NCBI RefSeq assembly: GCF_003149675.1
Contig: NZ_LWMS01000010.1
Location: 62,001-126,000, forward strand
Direction: 5' to 3'
DNA: 64,000 nt
DNA from: Methanosphaera cuniculi
Lineage (GTDB): Archaea > Methanobacteriota > Methanobacteria > Methanobacteriales > Methanobacteriaceae
Positions 20,090-29,211 of the stretch are shown one piece after another (the stretch's first letter is position 1; each line of letters opens with the position of its first letter). The notes beneath the pieces are model-generated. The model was given only the letters and a program-made list of their open reading frames with translations, was not told the origin of the DNA and did no database searches. The translations under genes and the position numbers were made by a program.

Positions 20090-21244
20090 ATGAAAAAACT
20101 AGGATTTGGAATGATGAGACTTCCAAAATCAGATAAAGACGATGAAACAAGTATAATCCAAGAAGAAGTAGATAAAATGGCTGATCTATTCTTAGAAAAA
20201 GGATTCACATACTTTGATACAGCATATGTATATCATGATGGAAAATCAGAAGGAGCATTTAAAAAAGCAGTAGCAGATAAACATCCACATGAAGACTACC
20301 AAATAGCAGACAAACTACCAATATTTGCAATAAAAAAAGCAGAAGAAATGGAACCAATATTCCAAGAAGAACTTGAACGTCTTGGAGTTGACTACATTGA
20401 CTACTTCCTAATACATAATGTAAGTGGATTTTCAGATCATGCACTAAAAAATACAGACCCATTCAAATTTGGAGTAGAAAAAAAAGCTGAAGGAAAAGTA
20501 AAACATGTAGGATTCTCATCACATGCAGATGCAAAATACATTGAAGATGTAATAAAACAACACCCTGATATGGATTTTATCCAACTACAGATAAACTATC
20601 TTGACTGGGAAAATGATGCAATACAATCTAAAGAATGCTATGAAGTAGCATGTAAATATAACCTACCTGTAATTGTAATGGAACCACTAAAAGGAGGATT
20701 CCTTGCAAATGTACCTAAAGAAGCTGAAAAACTAATGCGTGACTATAATGGTCAAAGTCCTGTAGAATGGGCATTCAGATTCCTTATAAGTTTAGATAAT
20801 GTAATGATGGTATTATCAGGTGCAAGTTCATATGAACAACTTAAAGAAAATATAGAAATATTTGAAGATATTAAACCATTAAATGATGAAGAACTTGAAA
20901 TACTAAGAAAAGTACGTGAAATAATAAATGCAAACATTGCAATAGACTGTACTGGATGTAACTACTGTCTAAGTTCATGTCCACAAAATATACTCATACC
21001 AAAACTTTTTAATATGTATAATGAAGATATGATACAAAATCCAGGACCAACAGAATTTACAGCAGTAGGAAATGCTTATGTAAACTATGCAAAAGAAGCA
21101 AAACATGGTCTTGCATCAGATTGTATAGATTGCCAAGCATGTATACCAAAATGTCCACAACACATTAACATACCAGAAGAACTTGTTAAAGTAAAAGATC
21201 ACTTTGAAACTCCATTATATGGATTCAACCAACAAGAAGAATAA
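20090..21244 (+). CDS. aldo/keto reductase with C-terminal 2x[4Fe-4S] domain (copy 2)
   Basis: A 384-aa protein with the AKR tetrad (FDTAYVYHDG; ADKLP; LIHNVS) and two [4Fe-4S] motifs (CTGCNYCLSSCPQ and CIDCQACIPKCPQ). ATG is preceded by GGAGTG. It follows the acetyltransferase by 56 bases and may share its transcript. Its last codons and 12 bases beyond the stop are identical to copy 3 (46-bp match), pointing to recent duplication or conversion. Confidence 0.9.
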   Translation: MKKLGFGMMRLPKSDKDDETSIIQEEVDKMADLFLEKGFTYFDTAYVYHDGKSEGAFKKAVADKHPHEDYQIADKLPIFAIKKAEEMEPIFQEELERLGVDYIDYFLIHNVSGFSDHALKNTDPFKFGVEKKAEGKVKHVGFSSHADAKYIEDVIKQHPDMDFIQLQINYLDWENDAIQSKECYEVACKYNLPVIVMEPLKGGFLANVPKEAEKLMRDYNGQSPVEWAFRFLISLDNVMMVLSGASSYEQLKENIEIFEDIKPLNDEELEILRKVREIINANIAIDCTGCNYCLSSCPQNILIPKLFNMYNEDMIQNPGPTEFTAVGNAYVNYAKEAKHGLASDCIDCQACIPKCPQHINIPEELVKVKDHFETPLYGFNQQEE

Positions 21245-21345
21245 AAAAAGAATAAAATAATCACCTCATCTTCTTCTCCTCTTCATATTATACTTATAAG
21301 TATTATTTTTTTAAATTTAGACCAAATAATTAAAGGAGAAAAAAA

Positions 21346-22494
21346 ATGAAAAAACTTGGCTTTGGATTAATGAGACTACCAAAATTAGATAAAGATGACG
21401 AATCAAGCGTTGAGTATGAACAAGTAGATAAAATGGCAGAAACTTTTATGAAAAATGGATTTAACTACTTTGACACAGCATACATCTACCATCAAGGAAG
21501 AAGTGAAGTAGCATTTAAACATGCTGTAACTGACCATTATCCACGTGAATCATTCATAATAGCAGATAAAATGCCACTACCATTTATAAATAAAGATGAA
21601 CAACTAGAAAACATCTTCCAAGATCAACTAGAAAGACTTGGTGTAGATTATATTGACTACTACCTGATGCATAATGTATGTGAATCATCAGAAGATGGAT
21701 ACCTTAATGGTAAGACATATGAATTTCTAAAACAGAAAAAAGAAGAAGGATACATTAAACACCTAGGATTTTCAGCACATGATAGTGCAGAATATGTAGA
21801 AGAATTCATAAAACAAAACCCTGGAATGGAATTTATACAACTACAAATAAATTACCTAGACTGGGAAAATAATGTACTTCAAGCACGTAAATGTTATGAA
21901 GTAGCACAAAAATATAATCTTCCAATAGTTGTAATGGAACCACTAAAAGGAGGATTCCTTGTAAATGTACCTAAAGAAGCTGAAAAACTAATGTGTGAGT
22001 ATAATGGACAACCACCAATACAATGGGCACTTAGATATGTTGCAGGACTTCCTGGTGTATTTATGGTATTATCAGGTATGAGTTCATATGATCAACTTAA
22101 AGAAAATATAGAAATCTTTGATGATATTAAACCATTAAATGATGAAGAACATGAAATAATAAAAAAAGTTGTAGAAATAATTAATAATAACATAGCAGTT
22201 GAATGTACAGGATGTAATTACTGTCTAAGTTCATGTCCTGAAAACATTGTGATTCCAGAACTTTTCCAGATATATAATCATCAAATGATTCAAAATACAG
22301 ATAATTTCACAGCTTATGGGAATGCATATATTAACTATGCTAAAAGTGGAGAACATGGTCTTGCAGGAGATTGTATAAAATGCCAAGCATGTATACCAAA
22401 ATGTCCACAACACATTAATATCCCAGAAGAACTTGTTAAAGTACGAGATACATTTGAAATTCCATTATATGGATTCAACCAACAAGAAGAATAA
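21346..22494 (+). CDS. aldo/keto reductase with C-terminal 2x[4Fe-4S] domain (copy 3)
   Basis: A 382-aa protein with an intact tetrad (FDTAYIYHQG; ADKMP; LMHNVC) and clusters CTGCNYCLSSCPE and CIKCQACIPKCPQ. AAAGGAG is seven to eight bases before the ATG. Closest to copy 2 in the C-terminal ferredoxin part, but closer to copy 4 in the barrel segment RYVAGLPGVFMVLSGMS, a mosaic pattern consistent with exchange between copies. Confidence 0.9.
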   Translation: MKKLGFGLMRLPKLDKDDESSVEYEQVDKMAETFMKNGFNYFDTAYIYHQGRSEVAFKHAVTDHYPRESFIIADKMPLPFINKDEQLENIFQDQLERLGVDYIDYYLMHNVCESSEDGYLNGKTYEFLKQKKEEGYIKHLGFSAHDSAEYVEEFIKQNPGMEFIQLQINYLDWENNVLQARKCYEVAQKYNLPIVVMEPLKGGFLVNVPKEAEKLMCEYNGQPPIQWALRYVAGLPGVFMVLSGMSSYDQLKENIEIFDDIKPLNDEEHEIIKKVVEIINNNIAVECTGCNYCLSSCPENIVIPELFQIYNHQMIQNTDNFTAYGNAYINYAKSGEHGLAGDCIKCQACIPKCPQHINIPEELVKVRDTFEIPLYGFNQQEE

Positions 22495-22595
22495 AAAAAG
22501 AATAAATTTTTATTCTCCCTCTCCTCCTCCTTAATAATAATTTTTATTATTATTTTTCAAACTTTTTTTTAATAAATATATAATAGGTGAAAAAA

Positions 22596-23735
22596 ATGAA
22601 AAAACTAGGCTTTGGAACAATGCGACTTCCAATAGCAGATAATGATGATCCCACAAGTGTTATTCAAGATGAAGTAGATATGATGGTAGATACCTTCATG
22701 GAAAATGGATTTACATACTTTGACACTGCATATTCATATCATAATGGAACAAGTGAAGTAGCATTAAATAAAGCATTAATTGAAAGATATCCACGAGAAT
22801 CATATATTATTGCAGATAAACTTCCAATATTTATGATAACAAAACAAGAAGAATTAGAACCAATATTTGAAGAACAATTCAAACGTCTTGGTGTAGATTA
22901 CATTGACTACTACCTGATGCATAATGTAAGTGGATTATCAGAAGCAGGATTTATTGATGTTAACTCCTTTGAATTTGCAAAAAAGAAAAAAGAAGAAGGA
23001 TATATTAAAAAATTAGGAATCTCATCACATGCAAATGCAGAATACTTAGATAATATACTAAATCAACACCCTGATATGGACTTCATACAACTACAAATAA
23101 ACTATCTTGACTGGGAAAACGATGTTGTAGAAGCACGTAAATGCTATGAAGTAGCACGAAAACATGATCTTGAGATAGTTGTAATGGAACCACTAAAAGG
23201 AGGATTTCTTGCAAATGTACCTAAAAAGGCAGAAAAATTAATGCGTGATTATAATGGACAAAGTCCTCTAGAGTGGGCTTTACGTTTTGTTGCAGGACTC
23301 CCTGGTGTATTTATGGTATTATCTGGTATGAGTTCACAAAAACAGGTAGCTGAAAATGTTAAAATCTTTGATAATATTAAACCATTAAATGATGAAGAAC
23401 ATGAAATTCTAAAAGAAGTTGTTAAAATTATTAATGAAAACATTGCTGTTGAATGTACAGGATGTAATTATTGTATAAATTCCTGTCCTGAAAATATAGC
23501 TATTCCTAAAGTATTTGATATGTATAATCTTGAAATGATTGATAATAAAAAGCGATTTACAGCAGTTGTAAATGCATATGTAAACTATGCAAAAGAAGCA
23601 AAACATGGTCTTGCATCAGATTGTATTAAATGTGGAGCATGCATAAGTCAATGTCCACAACATATAAACATACCAGAGGAATTAGAAAAAGTAAAAGATA
23701 CATTTGAAACTCCATTTGAATCATTTTATAAATAA
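22596..23735 (+). CDS. aldo/keto reductase with C-terminal 2x[4Fe-4S] domain (copy 4)
   Basis: A 379-aa protein from ATG 22596, chosen because AGGTG at 22585-22589 is correctly spaced; an in-frame GTG at 22587 is part of that site. The tetrad is intact (FDTAYSYHNG; ADKLP; LMHNVS). Clusters are CTGCNYCINSCPE and CIKCGACISQCPQ. The last plus-strand member of the array; it converges on copy 5 with a 110-base gap of T-runs. Confidence 0.9.
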   Translation: MKKLGFGTMRLPIADNDDPTSVIQDEVDMMVDTFMENGFTYFDTAYSYHNGTSEVALNKALIERYPRESYIIADKLPIFMITKQEELEPIFEEQFKRLGVDYIDYYLMHNVSGLSEAGFIDVNSFEFAKKKKEEGYIKKLGISSHANAEYLDNILNQHPDMDFIQLQINYLDWENDVVEARKCYEVARKHDLEIVVMEPLKGGFLANVPKKAEKLMRDYNGQSPLEWALRFVAGLPGVFMVLSGMSSQKQVAENVKIFDNIKPLNDEEHEILKEVVKIINENIAVECTGCNYCINSCPENIAIPKVFDMYNLEMIDNKKRFTAVVNAYVNYAKEAKHGLASDCIKCGACISQCPQHINIPEELEKVKDTFETPFESFYK

Positions 23736-23844
23736 AAAAAAGGTAGTATGTAGTTAAAAGAAGAATATACTCCTTTTTTTTCAATCTACATTTCTCATAT
23801 TTTTTATTTTTTTTTAGAATTATATTTTAACATCCTTCTTTTTT

Positions 23845-24948
23845 TTAATTGAATGTTTTTGTTACATTTTTTAGTTGTTCTATTATATTGATTCTTTGTG
23901 GACATATTTCCATACAGTTTCCACACTCTATACATGCACTTGGTTTTGGATGATCTGATGTGTAGTTTTCATAATACATTATTGCATGATTATTTTCAAG
24001 TATTTTATTTGTGTTATAAAGATCAAAGTATTTTGGTATGTTTATATGCTCAGGGCATCCATCAAGACAGTATCCACAAAAAGTACATGGTATTTCATGG
24101 CTACGTCCTATTAGTTTGGCTGCTTTTTTTATTATATCAAGTTGTTTTTGTGTTAGTTTTTTAAATGTCTCGGTTGTATGGATGTTATCTTCTAGTTGCT
24201 TTTTTGTGTTCATTCCACTTAGAATCATAAAGACATTATCTAAGTTTAAGTCAAAATCAAGTGCCCATGATGCAAGGGATTTATCAGGATTTGTGCTTTT
24301 AAATAGTTTTTTTACATCATCTGGAACATTTATGAGTGTTCCTCCTTTAATTGGTTCCATGACTATTACTGGTTTTTCATATTTACATGCAACATCATAA
24401 CATCCTTTTGCATCTATAGTTTTATTATTCCAGTCTAGGTAGTTTATTTGTAGTTGTATGAATTCTATTTCTGGATGTTTTTTAAGTGTCTCTTCGATAA
24501 ATTCAGGTCCATCATGACATGATATACCAATGTGTTTTACATATCCTTTATCTTTCAAGTGTTTTATAAATTCGTATGCTTGAAATTTATCTATTTTTTC
24601 TTGGTGTCTTGTTGATGCATTATGTATCATGTAGTAGTCTATATAATTAACTCCTAAACGATCAAGTTGTTCTTGAAAGATTGTTTCCATTTGATCTTTG
24701 CTGTTTATGTTAAATATTGGTAGTTTATCTGCTATTATGTATTCATCTCGTGGGTATTTATCTACTATTAGTTCTTTTATTATTTTTTCAGATACTCCTT
24801 TATGATATACATGTGCTGTATCAAAGTAGTTAAATCCGTTTTTCATGTAGATGTCTATTAATTCTTTGAGTTCTTCTTTGTTTATGCTTGTTGGATCATC
24901 AGGATCTATTAGTGGCAATCTCATAAATCCAAATCCTAGTCTTTTCAT
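23845..24948 (-). CDS. aldo/keto reductase with C-terminal 2x[4Fe-4S] domain (copy 5)
   Basis: A 367-aa protein with the tetrad intact (FDTAHVYHKG; ADKLP; MIHNAS) and clusters CTFCGYCLDGCPE and CIECGNCMEICPQ. More diverged than copies 2-4. AGGTGA precedes the ATG. Same strand as copy 6 and 36 bases from it, so the two are probably cotranscribed, with copy 6 first. Confidence 0.9.
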   Translation of the reverse strand: MKRLGFGFMRLPLIDPDDPTSINKEELKELIDIYMKNGFNYFDTAHVYHKGVSEKIIKELIVDKYPRDEYIIADKLPIFNINSKDQMETIFQEQLDRLGVNYIDYYMIHNASTRHQEKIDKFQAYEFIKHLKDKGYVKHIGISCHDGPEFIEETLKKHPEIEFIQLQINYLDWNNKTIDAKGCYDVACKYEKPVIVMEPIKGGTLINVPDDVKKLFKSTNPDKSLASWALDFDLNLDNVFMILSGMNTKKQLEDNIHTTETFKKLTQKQLDIIKKAAKLIGRSHEIPCTFCGYCLDGCPEHINIPKYFDLYNTNKILENNHAIMYYENYTSDHPKPSACIECGNCMEICPQRINIIEQLKNVTKTFN

Positions 24949-24984
24949 ATTTAATCACCTATATTAAATTAAGAGTGTAGTGTT

Positions 24985-25902
24985 TTATCTTCTTTGTGCA
25001 CCTGGACAGTTTTGTGTACATGTGCTGCATGAAAGTGTGCATCCTGGTATATTGTTCATGCTACTTGTTTGTATTATTTTAATTATATCATCAATTATTA
25101 TTAGTTCTCTAGAAGTTAGTGGTTGTATATTTTTAAAGATTTGCATGTTTTGTTGTAGTTGTTGTAAAGTTGACATATTTGATATGATATAATCTATATC
25201 AGGTATTGAAATTAGATATCTAAATGCCCATGTAAGAGGAGTATCACCTGTTGTGTCCTTGATTAATTCTACTGCTTTTTTAGGTAGATTAAGAAGTAGT
25301 CCTCCTTTTAGTGGTTCTGATGCAAATATTGGTATTTTATGTTTACATGCTACATTAAAACACTTTTGCATTTGTAAATTAGGATTATTCATATCTAGGT
25401 AGTTTAAGTCAAGTTGTACATAATCAAATACATCATTTTCAGATAAAGTAGTATCTAGTTGTTGATATCCCGCAACGCTTGAAAGTCCTACTTTTTTAAT
25501 TAGTCCTTCAGTTTTTTTATCATTTAGAAATTCTACTAAGTTATAGTTGTCAATATCTGTTTTTACAGTATATAGATCTGGTATCTGATAGTAGTCAAAA
25601 TAGTCTAAATTTGTAGTTGTAAGTTGTCTTTTGAAAAATTGGTCAATATCTTCATTATTTTTAAAGCTCATTATTGGTAGTTTATCAATTACTTCAAAGT
25701 TTTTATGATCATAATTTTTAACTAGTATATCTGCTATTATATTTTCTGCTTTTTGTCTGTGGTATGTGTATGATGTATCAAAGATGTTAAAGTTATTTTC
25801 CATAAAATCTTTTATCATCTGTTTTGTTTTGTCTTCATCTATATTTTTTAGGTTGTTTTTGATTATTGGAAGATTTCTCATTCCAAAGACTAATTTTTCC
25901 AT
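24985..25902 (-). CDS. degenerate aldo/keto reductase paralogue (copy 6)
   Basis: 305 aa, shorter than its paralogues. The barrel is recognisable (FDTSYTYH; DKLP; SEPLKGGLLLNLP), but the catalytic His position reads QIPDLY in place of xHN, and the protein ends after a single irregular cluster motif (CTLSCSTCTQNCP) with no second cluster. It could be a non-catalytic binding protein, an altered enzyme or an early pseudogene. The frame is clean and the ribosome binding site (AGGGGGA) is good, so it is likely expressed. It is transcribed divergently from cbiM. Confidence 0.82.
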   Translation of the reverse strand: MEKLVFGMRNLPIIKNNLKNIDEDKTKQMIKDFMENNFNIFDTSYTYHRQKAENIIADILVKNYDHKNFEVIDKLPIMSFKNNEDIDQFFKRQLTTTNLDYFDYYQIPDLYTVKTDIDNYNLVEFLNDKKTEGLIKKVGLSSVAGYQQLDTTLSENDVFDYVQLDLNYLDMNNPNLQMQKCFNVACKHKIPIFASEPLKGGLLLNLPKKAVELIKDTTGDTPLTWAFRYLISIPDIDYIISNMSTLQQLQQNMQIFKNIQPLTSRELIIIDDIIKIIQTSSMNNIPGCTLSCSTCTQNCPGAQRR

Positions 25903-26005
25903 TTTGTTATTTTTCCCCCTACTTTGTTTATTTGATTTGTTTTTTCATACTTTTTTTTATTATTTATTTATTGTATTAATATTATTTTATTAATATTTAT
26001 TAATT

Positions 26006-26065
26006 AAACATATGAACATGTTTTCATGTAAACTAAAACATATGAGTAGTTTTTCATTTAAAACA
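26006..26065. repeat. imperfect 30-bp tandem repeat
   Basis: Two copies with a period of exactly 30 bases, each containing AAACATATGA, a TTTTCAT block and TAAA. The first copy includes ACATG-TTTT-CATGT, a short inverted repeat. Probably a binding site pair for an unknown regulator. Confidence 0.45.
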
Positions 26066-26103
26066 AATTTATTTTTATTCTAAAATGATTTAAAGTTATG
26101 CCC

Positions 26104-26121
26104 ATACCCCTTAAGGGCTAT
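26104..26121. promoter_or_regulatory. CsoR/RcnR-type operator-like palindrome D, upstream of cbiM
   Basis: ATACCCCTTAAGGGCTAT: a perfect CCCTTAAGGG core with ATA/TAT outer arms. It lies seven bases upstream of a TATA-like element, where bound repressor would block TBP/TFB. It resembles palindromes A-C near the csoR-type gene but with arms two bases further apart. Confidence 0.45.
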
Positions 26122-26338
26122 AATAAATTTAAATACTAATTTAAACAAAGTTAAAAAATAAGAAGAATTAATTATAATTTGCATTAGAAAAAAAGAAAGA
26201 ACAATTTTAAAAACAAAATAAATTATTAAAAATTGAAACATGAAAGTTAATGCAATTGAATACGACAATTTTTTTAATTCAAAATATAGTCCAAAAAAAA
26301 TCTTCTAATAAACCAAATATAAAGGAGGGAAAACTTCT

Positions 26339-26962
26339 ATGCATATACCAGATGGATTAATAGGAATGGGATATCCACTACTAGTATCATTACTTCTAGT
26401 TATATTAATACTAGCAATAATAATCTATAAATCAAAAGATACTCTTAGTGAAAAAAACATACCAATGATAGCATTACTAACAGTAGTAGCAGTACTAGTA
26501 CAACTTGTTGAACTACCATTACCTGTTGCAGCATGTGTACATATATCATTAATTACATTCATTACACTATATAACTTTAGAACATCAATTATTGTATATA
26601 CACTTGTAACAATCATACAAGCTCTATTTATACATGAAGGTGGAGTTTCAACAATAGGATTAAACTTACTTAACCTTGCAATACTAGGACCTGTATTTTC
26701 ATTAGCATTATACAAAGCATTTGCAAAAATCAACAAATACCTAGCAATAGGAATATCAGCATTTGGAACAATAGTTCTACTTGGAGTTGTAGTATCAATA
26801 GAATATGCAATAGCAGGCGTATATCCAATCGGCTTTGGACTTATAACAATAGTACCAATTGAAGCACTTGTAGGAGTACTTGAAGCTGTTGTAACATTAG
26901 TATTAATGAAAGCACTAAAAGATATAAAACCAGAACTTGTACCAGTATTAGCTGATAATTAA
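26339..26962 (+). CDS. cbiM: cobalt/nickel ECF transporter substrate-binding protein CbiM
   Basis: A 207-aa membrane protein with about six hydrophobic segments. It begins MHIPDG, the conserved N-terminus whose His2 forms the metal site in CbiM/NikM. Co(II) or Ni(II) import would feed cobalamin or nickel enzymes (F430, hydrogenase) needed for methanogenesis. AAGGAGGG precedes the ATG. No cbiN, cbiQ or cbiO genes are adjacent, so the ECF energising module must be elsewhere if it works as a transporter. An upstream palindrome suggests metal-responsive control. Confidence 0.88.
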   Translation: MHIPDGLIGMGYPLLVSLLLVILILAIIIYKSKDTLSEKNIPMIALLTVVAVLVQLVELPLPVAACVHISLITFITLYNFRTSIIVYTLVTIIQALFIHEGGVSTIGLNLLNLAILGPVFSLALYKAFAKINKYLAIGISAFGTIVLLGVVVSIEYAIAGVYPIGFGLITIVPIEALVGVLEAVVTLVLMKALKDIKPELVPVLADN

Positions 26963-27233
26963 AAAATAAAATTTATAATATTTTATTTCATCTAACCTCC
27001 ATTTCATTTTTTTCTTATTTTTTCATAAATAATTTAAATTATTATATTTTTTTAAAATTTTAAATTAAACCTTCTTTTATTAATTAATTTCCCATAAAAA
27101 AATTATTAATTCATTATTAAAATTGAAATATTTAATGTTTAATTCCATTAATTTTAGTTAAAACTGATAATAAAAAAAAGAGGTTTATTATGAGGAGAGG
27201 AAGGGTTATTTTTTTTTATAAAAAATTTTTTAT

Positions 27234-28019
27234 TTATAATTTAAAGAAGTCTATCGTATTTTGTGTAACTACTTTTGCTAGTTCATCTGCATCCATATTT
27301 TTATGTTTTGCTATTGTTTTTAAGATGTGTGGTAAATATTTTGGATCATTACGATTTTTCTTTGGTTTTTTAGGTAAATCTCGTGGAAGTAGAAATGGTC
27401 CATCAGTTTCTATCATAAGTTTTTCAGGTGGTATAACTTTTATAGCTTTTAGTAAGTCATCATTTCGTCTTTCATCACATATCCATCCTGTAACACCTAT
27501 ATAACATCCAAGATCCAGGTAGTCTTCAGCTTCATATTTTGTTCCTGTAAAGCAATGTACTACTGATTGTTGTGCCATTTTCTTATGTTTTCTAAGTATT
27601 TTTGCAAAATCATCATATGCTTCCCTATCATGTAGAAATAGTGGCATGTTTAACTCTTCAGCTAATTCTACTTGTCTTTCAAACCATTTACGTTGCACAT
27701 TTTGTGGTGAGTAGTTACGATTATAATCAAGTCCACATTCACCAATTGCTACAACTTGATCATTTTGAGCTAATTGTCTTAGTGTATCTATTGTATTATC
27801 ATCACATGTTTTTGCATCATGAGGATGTACACCACATGTTGAATAGAGTACTCCAGGATAATTTTGAACGTATTTTGCTGCTTTTATACTTGATGGGATA
27901 CTACTTCCTGTAACTATTATTTTATCAACATTATTAACTTGAGCTTCTTTAATTACTTCTGCTCGGTCTTTATCATATGATTTGTGCATTAAGTTTAATC
28001 CTATATCAATAAGTTTCAT
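27234..28019 (-). CDS. tatD: TatD family metal-dependent deoxyribonuclease
   Basis: A 261-aa TIM-barrel metallohydrolase with 3'-5' exonuclease-type activity in characterised members. It resembles E. coli TatD itself more than generic archaeal family members: DIGLNLMHKS at the N-terminus, GVHPHDA, GECGLDYNRN, LHDREA, HCFTGT, GVTGWICDERRND and LLPRDLPKKP. The start is the ATG at 28019; the longer open frame upstream encodes an implausible Phe-rich extension. No Shine-Dalgarno; a TATA-like AATATATC lies close upstream, so it may be leaderless. Downstream of purA on the same strand. Confidence 0.9.
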   Translation of the reverse strand: MKLIDIGLNLMHKSYDKDRAEVIKEAQVNNVDKIIVTGSSIPSSIKAAKYVQNYPGVLYSTCGVHPHDAKTCDDNTIDTLRQLAQNDQVVAIGECGLDYNRNYSPQNVQRKWFERQVELAEELNMPLFLHDREAYDDFAKILRKHKKMAQQSVVHCFTGTKYEAEDYLDLGCYIGVTGWICDERRNDDLLKAIKVIPPEKLMIETDGPFLLPRDLPKKPKKNRNDPKYLPHILKTIAKHKNMDADELAKVVTQNTIDFFKL

Positions 28020-28188
28020 AATAGTATGATATATTAAAAATAAAATAAAAAACCTTTCATAAAAAAAAGAGAAGTTATTTTTTTTCTGTTTTTGATAAAA
28101 TATTAGTTTAAATCTATAAATAAAAAAAAAGAGTATGTATAATAATTTTAAAAAAAAGGTTTTAGGTTGAAGGGAGTGAGTGATGAAT

Positions 28189-29211
28189 TTATAATTTTTC
28201 ATCACGTAAATCTATTGTATCTTCAAGATCAGGTCCTGTTGATATAATAGTTATTGGTACTCCTACATCTTTTTCTATATCTTCTATGTAATCACGTGCT
28301 TCTTGTGATAGTTCTTCGTATTTGTTTACTTTTGCACATTCAGGATATAGTTTGTCAATGCATGTAAGTGCAATTTGTGTTGCTCCATTTATCATACAGG
28401 AACGTTTTGCAAATTCTTTATCAAAGAGTCCAACTCTTCTTTTACGTCCTGTTACTACACCATATTCTTCAAGTCCCATTGCTTCTGCTTCTTCTGGTGT
28501 AATTTCTGTTGGGAATGGTCCTTCTCCAACACGTGTTATGTATGCTTTTAGAATTACAATTACTTCATCAATTTTGGTTGGTCCAACTCCTACATCTGCT
28601 GCTGCGGTAGATGCACATGTATCTTTACTTGTTACATATGGATATGTTCCATAGTATAATGATAAACCGAATCCTTGTGATCCTTCAATAAATACATTTT
28701 CTCCATTATCAATTGCTTCATTTACAATTGTAGGTACATCAGCGATGTATTCTTCAAGTTCTACTACATCTTTTGCATAGTCGATTTTACGATTAATTCT
28801 ATCTGCATTTGCAGGTCCACATCCACTACCTGTTGTTCCAATCTTTTTTGATAAATATGATGATGCTTTATCAGCTTCAATATGCTCATCTGTGATAATT
28901 GCACAGTTTGCATCCATAAAGGTTCTTCCTTCAAGATCATACTTATTTAGGTATTCAAGTTCATGTTTGAATACTTCTGGATTTACTAGTACTCCAGCAC
29001 CAATTAATAGTTTTGCATCTGTGTTGAAGAAACCAGAAGGTGTAAGTCTTAAACCATACTTTTCTCCGTTATGTTCTACAGAGTGTCCAGCATTTGGTCC
29101 TACTCCAGCTCTTGCAATAATTTCAGGTTTATCTTTGGTACAAAAGTAGGTAATACATTTACCTTTACCTTCGTCACCCCATTGTCCCCCAACTAATATG
29201 GTACATGTCAT
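28189..29211 (-). CDS. purA: adenylosuccinate synthetase
   Basis: A 340-aa GTP-dependent enzyme joining IMP and aspartate in AMP synthesis. The N-terminal [11 protein letters not shown] loop, with catalytic Asp and His nearby (NAGHSVEH), [15 protein letters not shown] and [11 protein letters not shown] are present. The short length compared with bacterial PurA (about 430) is normal for archaeal forms. GGGAGAT precedes the ATG. Confidence 0.95.
   Translation of the reverse strand: MTCTILVGGQWGDEGKGKCITYFCTKDKPEIIARAGVGPNAGHSVEHNGEKYGLRLTPSGFFNTDAKLLIGAGVLVNPEVFKHELEYLNKYDLEGRTFMDANCAIITDEHIEADKASSYLSKKIGTTGSGCGPANADRINRKIDYAKDVVELEEYIADVPTIVNEAIDNGENVFIEGSQGFGLSLYYGTYPYVTSKDTCASTAAADVGVGPTKIDEVIVILKAYITRVGEGPFPTEITPEEAEAMGLEEYGVVTGRKRRVGLFDKEFAKRSCMINGATQIALTCIDKLYPECAKVNKYEELSQEARDYIEDIEKDVGVPITIISTGPDLEDTIDLRDEKL

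Larger units (their letters stand above)
25903..26338. other. divergent regulatory region between copy 6 and cbiM
   Basis: Holds an imperfect 30-bp tandem direct repeat (26006-26065), a CsoR-like palindrome (26104-26121), a TATA-like TTTAAATA (26128-26135) and a leader of about 180 bases to cbiM. A hydrophobic 62-codon antisense ORF in the leader lacks a ribosome binding site and was not called. Confidence 0.5.

Noticed and set aside
26080-26268. 62-codon hydrophobic minus-strand ORF in the cbiM leader
   Set aside because: TTG start without a ribosome binding site and low-complexity composition.
26122-26338. Cobalamin or nickel-cobalt riboswitch before cbiM
   Set aside because: The leader is A/T-rich with no conserved box or stacked helices.
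27190-27504. 104-codon plus-strand ORF
   Set aside because: Antisense of tatD; Phe/Ser-rich composition typical of a shadow frame.
28020-28205. N-terminal extension of TatD
   Set aside because: Phe/Lys-rich stretch encoded by A/T-rich spacer; the family begins at MKLIDIGLN.
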